The notes under the pieces: model-generated
What the model saw: only the letters and a program-made list of their open reading frames with translations
What the model was told of the DNA's origin: nothing
Databases searched by the model: none
Source of the DNA: Heterobilharzia americana
Lineage: Eukaryota; Platyhelminthes; Trematoda; Strigeidida; Schistosomatidae
Direction of reading: 5' to 3'
NCBI GenBank assembly: GCA_944470555.2
Contig: OX104129.1
Span: 85,706,820 to 85,770,819 of the forward strand
Length of the DNA: 64,000 nucleotides
Part shown: piece after piece, positions 35,426 to 46,585 of the stretch
How positions within the stretch are numbered: the stretch's first letter is position 1
Layout: every line of letters begins with the position of its first letter
Translations under genes and position numbers: made by a program

Positions 35426-36069
35426 GAAATTCTTATTGATTGAACACAAATCTCAACCACATGATCTCAAAGTAGGAATGTCTCGCTACCTCCTGCGGAA
35501 GATGATGGTGTCGTCCTAATGCATTCATACCATTATACTGCGAAGTTGTCAGCCATAATATGAGATAAAAGATAATTTTCATCAGAAGATACAACTAAAC
35601 GAAGTGAGTTGGAACTGGTCAAAATCCTCAGAAGAATGAAAAACAAGTCGATCGTTAGTAGTGGTATGTAAGAACAATTGAAACCATCTGACTTTGTAAT
35701 CCTACAACTATACGACCTCCCAAAAGTATACGGGGACGATGTTCCTCTTTGAGAAATATCGAATATGAGTGGTTTCTAATGGTATACAACAGCAAAGTGA
35801 CTGACTGCCCTTTTTCAATCACTGAGAAGACGCATTCACATACACATATGCTACACACGATTTATTCGATAACTAACTTCAGTGTATCTGGAGAATAAAT
35901 GCTGTCTTTGGTTATCATCTCACTATTTGCAAGTGCTCAACCAAAACAGACCATTCATTTCTTATATAACTGCAACCAAATTAAAAATCTACCAGTCGAT
36001 TCACTGTCTGAAGGAATTACGTGTAAGACTCACATTTAGTGTGCAGTCTAGTTTGAATGACAAAGTCTG

Positions 36070-36490
36070 ATCTACAACACGACCATGCACCAATGGGGTT
36101 ACAACTGGGCTGTCTTCAAGTAGATTGCTTCATGACTGACCTGGAAAACACTGTGGTACACCTAGTTGCCAATCTGTATGTATCATGTATAGATAAGATT
36201 TGTGGATGACACTTTGATCACTCATGATATGAGTAATTATCTTGATGGTGTGCTGCCGAAATTCATGCGTATATATTGGTCCACATGGTTTGTGGTGCTG
36301 ATTATGTAGGCAACAGGAAGCCTGACCTTCCGAAATGCATTTCTGAGCGTTATCTTTCTTCGTTTTTTAGAGGAGAATGCAAGTTGTAAAATAGCTCTTT
36401 TCGGCATCATTTGACCAGCTCTGGTCAACTCACTTCCCCCACAGTCTTCCTTCAGAATGCTACGCAGAGATAGGCGTGATGGGCCAGAGG
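36070..36490 (+). pseudogene. Degenerate Penelope-like RT remnant, right arm
   Basis: Mirror of 30,060-30,480, with the same broken RT motif B/C reading on the plus strand (VDDTLITHDMSNYLDG near 36,205). Confidence 0.45.
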
Positions 36491-36884
36491 ACTTTCAGAC
36501 TCGTTGGCGTATCTTTCTAACTGGAGACGTACTACTGTTACTGAAATATGTATACATTTTCCTGTATTTCTTGAAGGTCACACGTTTTACAGGTTGCATG
36601 GAGTGAATATTACGAGATTATGAACTACAAAGCGTATGAAGAATTTACACACGATATAAAGATTGCACGGTCCTTGTTGACATTTCTCATAGTTGAGGAG
36701 TTTTTGAACGGTGAAACAGTGGTTTCAATTGGGCTTCCGCTGGAACCCACCCAGTCGAGATCACAGTGTGCTGTGTCTGTAACAAAAGTGTCATAAACTA
36801 GCGGGACATACAACTAACTACTGAATGTCATGAACAGTTAGAAATCACTCACTCTGGTCTGTAGATCTCGCTGCACAAATGATA

Positions 36885-37145
36885 ATGATGTAAACACCGG
36901 TGAGCTATTTGGCTCGATCGAGGCCAAGCGAAAGGTACTAGGTTCGAGCCTCAGTGGGAACAGCATGACTCACAGTGTTGCATATACATCCAGCTGATGA
37001 TTAGCAGAGAGGATGAGACGTGCATCCTTGGTTCCCCTGCTAGTCACCAAGGTCAATATAACGTCATGAATATACGGCGATATCGAGGCATCCACATGGG
37101 AGCTCATCTGTCAACAGAGGTCGAGCGACTCAGCCCTGTATATCA
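36885..37145 (+). repeat. SINE-related repeat in the homogenised tract, right arm
   Basis: Exact mirror of 29,405-29,665 as far as I compared. The tRNA-like head 'ggtactaggttcgagcctc' is now in direct orientation. Confidence 0.55.
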
Positions 37146-38017
37146 ACGGGAAACTATGAGTATCATTACGACACAAATAGCTTATTTCAACAAACGAGGA
37201 GAAGAGCCATTTTAGGATAATACTAAACAAACATTTTGTCATTTTGATCAGTGGCATTTGTTTCTTCTTCCAAAATAGTGAGGAACAGAGCATGTTGTAT
37301 GAGCATTAAAAGTGCTATACATCGTACTGGAATTATTGGAAGTAGGTAATGGATAAGAGCATTAGTACTCACCTATAAATGACCGTAACCAGTCTAATGC
37401 ATCCACTGTAAACTCTTATCATAATGGCATCGAATAGTTTGTAATTCTGTACATATTCATTGACATTCCTAATGTAATATAATCAGATGTCGACCATCGA
37501 TGTACAGCAGTTCTTTTCTGACCTGACGATCATCATATTTTTGTCACTTAAAACGCTTTTCTCAATTTCCACTTGTGCTTTCGTTAAATTTCTTACTAGT
37601 TTCTCACGCCGTTTCATAGCCGGCTCACATCGCGCTCATGCCTGCTTCACATTGCTTTCATCTAATGAACTTATTTCAATTTATGCAACAGGAGGGATAT
37701 CTCCCTGCTTCAGTTTACTCGCAGTTAGATTGAAGTGTGATCATTTCGCTGAAAATCGCGTCTATCGAAATCTGCATCATGGTTCAGAGATTGACGACTC
37801 ACTTCGCTTCATCGAATACCTCTCTTGCATCATTCAGTTTAATTTTGTAATCTTAGTTCACTCAGGATTTGTGACAGCTTCGGAAAACATTTGATATTAT
37901 GTACCCAATTTCGACAACGGAATGACTGAAGACGAAGGCAGAAATCATTATTTATTACTTTTTTGAATGACAGTCAAATCTAAGAGGCTCCTGGAGTACA
38001 TGATGCCAGTGAAGATG

Positions 38018-38424
38018 TTAGAAGGAGGCGATCTCCTCAGCAGTTGGAAACAAGAAGGCTGGCACAAATTTGCAGCCGAGTTTGAGAATTGGTCCGAGCA
38101 CCGCCCTGAATGTTACAGGCAGTGTGGCCAGCATGCCTTCAGCAACTGTAAGAGAGTAGGGGAAACGCTGGTCATTGGAAAATGACGACTGTACACTTGG
38201 AAGTGTTCGCTACTGGAACTCCTCATAGACACGCACCCACACACACACGTACATACAAACACACACACACATTGAAATACTCACGCAGCTGCACGACGAT
38301 CAACTTACCTGGTGAAGAGATCAGGCCGATGAGTATTGTGGTGAACAGTAGAAGGGTGAAGTTCTGTTGAGAGGCGAGCGAAAAATTGCAGTCACATTAT
38401 AGGAAATCAAAGTCATACCTTCAT
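38018..38424 (-). CDS. Small secreted peptide, three exons (right-arm copy)
   Basis: Exons on the minus strand are 38,419-38,424, 38,309-38,363 and 38,018-38,145. They encode the same 62-residue signal-bearing peptide as 28,126-28,532. The two copies look nucleotide-identical, including introns, TATA box (38,484-38,493) and AATAAA (37,951-37,956). The genes are convergent: they point towards each other across the spacer, with stops about 9.5 kb apart. The identity suggests recent duplication or ongoing gene conversion, and two intact copies would double the dose of the peptide. Confidence 0.7.
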
Positions 38425-38935
38425 TATTCTTTGCACAGTTGTTGTCGTGGATTATTTTCAGCTACTGCAATCATTTCTGTGGGTTTATATATACGCTACT
38501 GACATGTCTGTCAGTAATGTCACGTATTGACTTGTTTGTTAGATGAGTGTGACACTTGACAACTGTGACCGAGAAATGCTGTTTCTGTCTGTCGTGTAAT
38601 GACTTGTGTTAATTGAGGTGGAGGGCGAACATGTGCATATTTAGTGTCCTGTTGGTAAACAAGATGTTAATTGAGATATGGTGTTATTTTACGCAGTCGT
38701 CAAGTCGCCTATACGAGCAATCCTTCACTAGTCCATGTCTTCCTTCAGATGCATCATCACATGCTCATAATAAAGAGCAATTGCTTTGTTGAAGAATAAA
38801 GCTTTCACTTACTTTACCATGGATGAGTTCATGTGTGGTTATTTGTCGTTTAGGACTATTATAACAATCCTCTTATTGTATCAGATTTTCATTCAGTCTG
38901 AATGAATAGAGTGGTGTTCATGAATGAGCTGAATT

Positions 38936-39211
38936 TTGATGACAATCTCACCTTCAGAGTTCAGGTTTCAGCTGTACAAGTTGTATTATGTTCATATTTA
39001 TATCTGTGGTGAACGTTGTTTATTATTCACAAGAAAACAACCAGCAGATATTCCTATAGAACCACATTTATGTCCAATCTCAGTCGATGGTGGTGTGATT
39101 ATTTTTGAGAAATGTCTCTCTCACATTACATTGCGAACATTTCCAGAGCTAAATGGAACATTCGCTCAGTTGAAGTCGAACTATGCTGGTAGATTTTCGC
39201 ATGGAGTTTGA
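38936..39211 (+). CDS. 91-codon conserved frame, right arm (hypothetical)
   Basis: Mirror of 27,339-27,614. It reads ICGERCLLFTRKQPADIP and later TFPELNGTFAQLKSNYAGRF, differing at six or more residues yet still open. It lies just outside the identical tract. Confidence 0.25.
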   Translation: MMTISPSEFRFQLYKLYYVHIYICGERCLLFTRKQPADIPIEPHLCPISVDGGVIIFEKCLSHITLRTFPELNGTFAQLKSNYAGRFSHGV

Positions 39212-41390
39212 GTTGTGGATTTCGTTAATTAGTAATTCGCAAATGCCAACTGTTGATACGCTGTGCTTTCTTGATACTTAGCAGCTCAATATCAAGAAGA
39301 GAACACTAAATTGATCTTGAGTAGAGTTGGGATGATGGGTAGAGCAGAATACCTTGGTATGGATTTGTTTCGTCGATTTCTTGCCAGGTTCGTACCACCT
39401 AGAACGATTAAATTTCATTTTTCAAGATGTTCTATTGGTGATTTCCTATATCCGAATGAATATCATGTGACACTCTGAGAATTTTCAGTCACATATCTGT
39501 GATTCAGCTGAGTGTGTGAGGAGGCGATTTGAATTTTTGGTGAAGGAAAGTCTAGGAAGACTGGCAAGTTGGCTGGTTGATAATATGGAATAGATAAGTT
39601 ATCTTAGGATATAATGAGTTACGCCTAGTTGGTAATGCGATCAGCAAAATTGTGTATGAAATCGAAAAATTCGTTTGAGGTGACATCTTCAAGTCTTTTC
39701 GAGTTTTTTATACAACTCAGCTCAGAGACTACAATGTAACGGAGAGCATCCACCTGAGCCACAAATATTCTCCACCATTTCAAGATGTGTCACTCACTTG
39801 TCCATCTATCTTTTCATCCAGTTATGTAGGATTTTAGGCATTTCACTCATGATTGTCTTGTGTTCTATCAACTGGATGGTTAAATCGTCTAGCTTTCATT
39901 GTCATTTTAGACAACATAGACTTCGAAAAGAAGTGAACTGAAGGATTTTCTCTACAAGTAGCTTAGTAGCCGGTCCTGATAGCTTTGTGCGTGACTGGTT
40001 GTTTCTTTCAAAGTCTTGTCATCATCTACACACTTATTTTGATCGGTCGTCCTGCTGTTGTGAACACTGACCTTCTCATGTTTTGTTTGTTTAATGGACT
40101 GGTTTCCTGACTGACCTGAATGCCAAGACTCTAAATATTCTACGGTAGTCTTGTTTTCTCTATCCAGGATTGCTATATTGTTCTAATCATATTCATATTC
40201 ACATTGTGCTGTATGCATTAATTTAGGCGAAGATACGTCATGAGGCTTTACTGCTAGTTAATGTTCATGTAGACAGATATGAAGAGAGAAACCACTCTGT
40301 CCGATGAAGCAATTTTCTCAGTTTCAGCAGTTTATTTATACATAACATTTGGTTTATCTTATTTTACTAATGTAGTTTTTGGCCTGCATAACAGATAGTA
40401 ATGAAATGTTTCTAGGTTTGTGAGCTACAGTGATTCCGAACGGCTTCAATAATCTAGTCGTCCACTTGAAAACGTTTTTCGTGTGATTTAAGATAACCGT
40501 TTTGCTGGTTTCCGAGGAATCATCGTTTGATGCAGTTATGTCGGAAACAAAACATCAAAATCATCCTCATGAACTACAAACACGCCTTCATATCAAAGAT
40601 TTTCACTCTATCTCATCCTGTTATATGATTGTGTGGAACTGCATGCATAGCTGTAGGATGGGATGAAATAGAAATCCTTATAACAAACCCATGGGGTGGA
40701 GGAAGAGATTGATGACTGAGTGTTTATCTGCCTTATCAACACAGAAAGGTCTTAGCATGCAGTGAATACCCCATTGAAATGTTCTACTTACTGTTTTAGT
40801 TAGGTGGTTTAATAGGATGTCACTTAGACAAACTCAGTTGAACTAAAGAGGCAAATATAATGATTTGTTACCCATTCTCAACAATTCACCTCAAAAAGAT
40901 AAAATTAATCTATGCCTGCTTTGATGAATTTCTCAAAACATCTATTTTCACTTAGAATACCATAGATCCACAAAATTTCTTTCTGCGCATACTGTTTGGA
41001 GCAAATCAATCGCAATCTAAATACTATGCATGTGATTATATTTCATATGAAGTTTATTGGTAGGAGAGAGTGTGTTTACTCTGTTTCATTTATTAGCTTT
41101 CAAATTTCACCACGAATATATCTACATACAAAGAGAATTATCACAATCCCATCGCTACTCCGTCAGCTTATTTGTTCGGTCGGCTTGTGAACGTACTTTG
41201 AACATCCATTGTACATTTCAGCTACTGTCCCATCAAATTCACGGTTATAATGCTATTATCCAATGGTCTCTCTATTGATAAATATACAGATGATACTTGA
41301 TACGATTTACTTGGAAAAGAGTAAGAGTCAAATTCGATATAATCTTTATTTTAAAGTATACTCTTACCATAATCCGTTTGATTGTGATGA
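39212..41390. other. Right-arm sequence without recognised genes
   Basis: Mirror of 25,116-27,330, with the 42-bp deletion near 39,423 and scattered substitutions. Short frames differ from the left arm without a clear coding pattern. Confidence 0.4.
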
Positions 41391-41392
41391 GC

Positions 41393-41723
41393 GGACGAAT
41401 CTAGGATGTGCTTTCTTTTATTTAGTATTCGTCATCTAAATGTACATGTACCCCAGTGAACGATGTCGTTCCCACTGAGACTCGAACCTTATACCTATCG
41501 ATTTGAACGCCAAGGTGTTATACAATATGCCACAGAGGAACGATGGGAGCTTCCCTTACAACGGGTATTGGTTACTACTCTTTATTGATATACTTGTAAT
41601 TCTCCGTTGTTTTGTTAGATCGAATTGTTTCGTGTTCAACATTCCTTTAGCACGAGTTTCGAATCTCAGTGGGAACAACATCACTCACTGGGGTGCTGGT
41701 ACATGTAGCTGACGAGTCCCCAA
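41393..41723. repeat. Head-to-head SINE pair, right arm
   Basis: Mirror of 24,785-25,115, with inverted and direct tRNA-like heads ('gagactcgaaccttatacc' and 'gcacgagtttcgaatctca'). Confidence 0.6.
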
Positions 41724-42440
41724 TAGATGAAAACGACAAACTCAAAACAATATGATGAAAACACTTTTAACTTCATATCTTTCCTTGAATGCAAATGTAC
41801 CAATTAATACTTCAGATTGATGTAACCTGTGAAGACTTGTTGTTGTTCAAGATGATTTGAATAATGAAGCATTTCAATATGAGTTTATGACTTTCACGTT
41901 TAGGACAAATCATTTTCACTGCAGGCAAAGCATCATCTCGACCTAGGCAAACGATTCATTCTGCAACGATATACAGTCTTTCATTGTTGAATGGCACAAA
42001 AGTGACTGAAACAGGTGTATATTTGCTATTTAAAATACCGAAATGATACAAATTCCAAACTCTCCGAATTTTCAACATACTATTAAACGAGTATTTTGAT
42101 GAATTAAATTATGCACATCATCAACTGATCTATAGTGACTTCAGTTTCACTGATGTTGAAGGAAACTCTATCATAAATATTAGAGAAGAGTAGTGTTTCT
42201 CTACTATAGACAAATATTAACACAGTCGTGTATTCCATTCATCCATACTCCATTGTCTTTATCAAAGATTATTCTGATTACTCAATTTCCCACTATCCGT
42301 CTTAACAAATATTCATTGAGGTAAATTCTTCAGAACAAACAGACTTCAATAAAACTTCAAGTTACAGAATAAATACCATGTGTTCAGAAGACACAATTGA
42401 GGAGAAACTGACGACTCTGCCTAACACTGATTGGAAATGA

Positions 42441-43026
42441 CTATCTTGATGAATTCACGAAGAAACATTGAATTACAAAAATGGTTTGAAAGAGAATTCC
42501 AATGGGTAGCAGGAAACCGCTGTACATTCGGGTACAGTTTAGAAGTGACATATCTAGCGAGATATTAACTCGCAAACTAGACAGATCACTTTGGAGACCT
42601 TTTAATGATGACAAATCACAAATTGCGTACTCCACACACTCACCGCTGACACTGAGACTTACACCGGCTAGGACAGGCCAATTCCTGTCTTCTTTATTAG
42701 TCCGACTTCTCTTCAGGAGCCAGTTACGTCGGTAGGTGCTGTAAGAATTGAATTTTCCATGCTCACCAACACTCCCAAGCATGGTTAAATAAAAGTGTGG
42801 TAAATACCATTAATAGCTTCATATTGGCACACTTGATTGGAACGAATCATAAGATAGATATGAATGAGTCGTTTTCCATTCTGTACTTCATTCCCATCAG
42901 CTTACCTAAAGGTATCCGCCTCCGAATACTTCAGACCATAAAAGCAGTAGTAGTCAGGATCCAAATACCGGAGTTGTGTGTTCCATAAAAGCAGGTATTG
43001 TCGCTGCAGCTACTGTTGCCCAATTC
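42441..43026 (+). pseudogene. Penelope-like C-terminal remnant, right arm
   Basis: Mirror of 23,480-24,065. The plus frame 42,797-42,988 carries AHLIGTNHKIDMNESF with one changed residue relative to the left arm. Confidence 0.6.
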
Positions 43027-43335
43027 CGACACATAAATCCATTCATATCCTAGCCTCGTTATCTAGCCTCATTATCTAATTCCATACTTTAGATACCCTT
43101 TCATCCCTATAGTCGAGAATACTTTTACCAAATTTTCTTCAACTATTTTCTCCTTCAGCATAAGTAATATTCTATCCAGCTGTTGGTCTCAGATTACCTT
43201 TCCTAGGTTATTTCACTCAGCTTTCATAAACACCTTCCAGTATTTTTGTCAACCGTCACGGAAGCCGTAGAAGAGTTTAGATGATCAGTCGCTTTGAGTT
43301 TACTTCCAGTAACAGATGAAATCATCAACAGATCT

Positions 43336-43966
43336 CTTCGTTGTATTGTCTTCTCTTAGCTGTGTTGTTCAGTCGAGGAGCATTCTGCGTCTTCTAGACG
43401 ACATCATCAGCACTAAATTCAGTGTGAAGTGTGAAAATTGAATTCATATCCATAAGAATTCACATGTACTGAAATGAGTGATGAAATACAGTCAATGACA
43501 CAACATTCAAAGTAAACAATCAATCACAAATCAATCCTTCAATACACGCTGCTAAATCACTCACGAAGAGATGCTGACTGCTCACTTCATACTGAAGTTA
43601 GTGTTGATGATGATGTCGTGTAGGAAGACGATGATGTCCCCAAGATTGAGCTGCCCAAACCAGGGAACACAATACAACCAAGATCATTCACCTGAGTTGC
43701 GAATATTCTCTACCACTTGTTATCTCTCGTCAGTGAAGCATAACTACAGCCTGGGCGAAATTGATGTCCTGTTTGGGATTCATCCCCACAACACTCAGTG
43801 TCACAGTCAGTGATACTACCACTGAGCTATTCAGGCTGACCGACCTCCTGTAAGATGGGATTGGGTATATTGGTTGGTATCTGGAGGGTAACCAACTTCA
43901 TGCTGTCTAGATTTTAGTCGTGATTGAATTCTATCAATCATTCCGAAGTGTGGTAGCCAAGCTGGA
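43336..43966 (-). repeat. tRNA-like dispersed repeat cluster, right arm
   Basis: Mirror of 22,540-23,170, with a few substitutions and the tRNA-like head inverted near 43,800-43,850. Confidence 0.55.
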
Positions 43967-44390
43967 AGACTCATCGTCGTGGCAAACTAATACAGATATC
44001 AAATGGCTGGAGATAATCAGCGAAAAGCAGAGATGAATCCTGATAAGCCATAGTTAGTAATAAAATATCACACTGAGAAGCAGCCAACTGTGCTGTGTGG
44101 AAGTGGAGTTAGGCTGCAGTTTTACTGAGATAACAGTGAAATATCAGTGACTTAGTATGAAGAATTTCGATGTGAATTTGTTGGAAGTGATGTAACACAC
44201 TAACTCAATCAGTTGACGACTTTATCACTATCTGGGACTGATAATGCAAAGTGTTTTTTCAGAGTTCATCATTGAAGAGATGTATGAGGAGACTGTGTGT
44301 GAGACAGTTGTTAGATTCTAACATATAGTCTCTGGAAAAGCAAATGTAATCTATTTGATATGAAGAATCCTATGAATAAAAGCAGTCCAA

Positions 44391-44465
44391 CGTCCTAGCT
44401 CAGAGTGTTGTGCAGCGGACCGGTATCGCGTTGGTCACTGGTTCGAATACGGCCGTGGTCCAATT
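44391..44465 (+). repeat. tRNA-like sequence at the outer edge of the right arm
   Basis: 'gtcctagctcagagtgttg' and 'ggtcactggttcgaatacgg' have A-box and B-box character at tRNA spacing. The acceptor and anticodon stems do not pair convincingly, so it is probably a SINE head. It starts within 5 bp of the end of palindrome homology. Confidence 0.5.
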
Positions 44466-44880
44466 TTTCATCTCACCTTCAATCATTACCCAGTATAATT
44501 TGACAGGGCAATTACGGTCTGAGGAGATAAATTCTACAGGTAATAATTCATTTGTATACATTCGTTCTGGCATGAATTTGTGTTTGTGTGTATGTGTGTG
44601 TGTCTGTTTACTAAGGGTCTAATAATAATTATGTGTTGTGATGAATTATATTCAAGTGGGATGAAAACCACGTGAATGCTATGACAAAAGATAGATTGGG
44701 AATTGTTACCTCAAAGTTGAAAGTGATAACCTGTGGTGGTATGAAAGTGTAAGAGCATGAAAATAATGACATAAGAAAATGAATGTTCATTAATATAATG
44801 ACGGCATAGAAGAAAGGATTTCGATTAAAATGTGCAATTTGTAGTAGGAAATTTCATCAGGAACTGATCGACCCTATTGT
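44466..44880. other. Non-coding spacer with (GT)n
   Basis: An interrupted (TG)n at 44,579-44,605. No gene is recognised. Confidence 0.4.
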
Positions 44881-46200
44881 GCGCCAACGTAGACAAAGTA
44901 GATGTGCATATTACCTGTGGACACATGGGTCTGGTTTTCTTGCGTTGATCCCTATGGCTGCAGGCATGGATTAGATGTGAGATCGTGCACCATTAGAGAG
45001 ATTGAAAGGGACACGATATATCAAAGGCGTGATCTACTTTTATCTACTGTTCGGTGTTTGTTAGGTGTGAGAAGATTGCACTTTGATGCTCTATTCATTC
45101 CTTTCCCTAACTGAGATATTACATATTCACGAGTGTGCGTAGATAGATCTCTATTAGTACGATCAATGTAACTAGCTCCACAGGAGCTGTTGAACTCATA
45201 AACTGACACTGAATTGGCAACCATTGGTAACCTATCCTTAGTTCTTTGTGTCAGTTATGGTTTGGTTGAGAAGCTGGCAAAACCTTTCGCTGCAATCAAT
45301 GTCTTTTTAATTAATCTACTTAATCAGTGTGGTGAGATATCAGGGACAATATCACTTTTGAAACTTAGTCTAAGATATTGGCTTCTCAGCAACACTGTCT
45401 TTCTTTATCTTCTCTCTAGGTTTCAACGTGGGTTAGTTTATGAGGTTTAGGTGATACCTGTTTTGATGCAATCTTGTATTCAGCTCATTCATTTCCTCTT
45501 CAATAGACATCACAGCACATGTTTCTTAATCTGTAACTCAGGGATTCGATCAGGATTTTTGTGTTGAATCGTTCTGAAGCTATGAAAGTGAATATACTGA
45601 CTAGTCCATTTGATCATTCTAAGATGATCCTCTGAATATAACTATCCGTTTTTCTGATGAAGTGGACATCTAGGAAAAGAATACTATTCTCTTGTTCATC
45701 TTCGCAGGTGGACTTCATGGTTGGGTGGACGCTATTAAAGGTATTCAAAAGAGCTTTTTTATTGTATCCGTCATTACAGATCATGAACTTATCCTCTATA
45801 TACCCGCAATAATGGTTTAATTTATCAGTTGTCACCTTCAGTACGCCATTTTCAAGTTTCACCAAAAAAGATGTCCGCTAGCACAGGACGCAGGTGAGAG
45901 CCTATTGCAACCCCATCTACTTGTGGATATAATTCGTCGTTAAACATAAAGCGAACATTCATGGTGTATTTTAGCAGCAATTCCTTGAATCTTTCAGATG
46001 GGATTCCTACGTTTATCTGTCGTTCTCTTAATTCTTCGCAAAATGTAGGTGACTGTTTCGATAGGTGGAACATTGTTAAATAATGATGTTATATCTAATG
46101 AAATCAGCTTATTTCTAACATTCATATTTTTGACATGTTCTACAGAATTGAATACATCTTTTACACTGAATCTCACTAATTCGCGATGTAGAGGCTGTTG
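44880..46200 (-). pseudogene. Second-family Penelope-like element, decayed
   Basis: Minus-strand frames in order: RT motif A region with SLDITSLFNNVP (46,176 down), RT motif B with QVDGVAIGSHLRPVLADIF (near 45,900), a FLDVHFIRKTDSYI block (near 45,650), and a GIY-YIG-type stretch VYEFNSSCGASYIDRTNRD (near 45,190). The order matches the intact element at 46.8-49.1 kb, but identity is much lower. Frames are broken and no YVDD box is readable. It is older than, and distinct from, the 46.8-kb family. Confidence 0.8.
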
Positions 46201-46585
46201 TGATCATACTAACCATTTTTGCTGTTGATTGATAGGAAGAATTTTCTTAAGAGTTGCTGTGGTATCATTTGCGAAGTAGTGGCTAACAGTGGAGTCTAGG
46301 AAGAGCACTTTGTACACGAAAGTGTTAACACGTCAAGAGAAACGGATCCATCCTATCTAGTATGAAAACCGAAAATTACAATCGTCGGCAAATAACCGTT
46401 TGGTGAAGGTTCATTTGCAAACTTGTACTATCTAAAAGAGACGTAAATATTTACAACATACCAGTCTATTAAAACGAAAATACTAAATTTTTTTATCCTA
46501 CGCTTATGTGAACTGATTTCAATTTGTGGCCAACACCAAATATCAATTTGACAGAAGTATGACCCGAAGCTTGTAATTACCTGAA
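46201..46585. other. Spacer between the two Penelope elements
   Basis: No coding sequence. It lies outside the inverted termini of the element to its right. Confidence 0.35.

Larger units (their letters stand above)
35430..44386 (-). repeat. Right arm of the 9-kb inverted repeat
   Basis: Reverse-complement partner of 22,120-31,120. It lacks the 42-bp stretch of the left arm and has scattered substitutions outside 35,434-38,853. It ends at 'cctatgaataaaagcag', directly before a tRNA-like sequence at 44,391. Confidence 0.95.

Noticed and set aside
22120..44386. CRISPR array, phage or bacterial mobile system
   Set aside because: There are no short regularly spaced repeats, and introns, SINEs and non-LTR elements show the DNA is eukaryotic.
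44391..44465. Functional tRNA gene
   Set aside because: A-box and B-box-like stretches are present but the acceptor and anticodon stems do not pair convincingly. A SINE head fits better.
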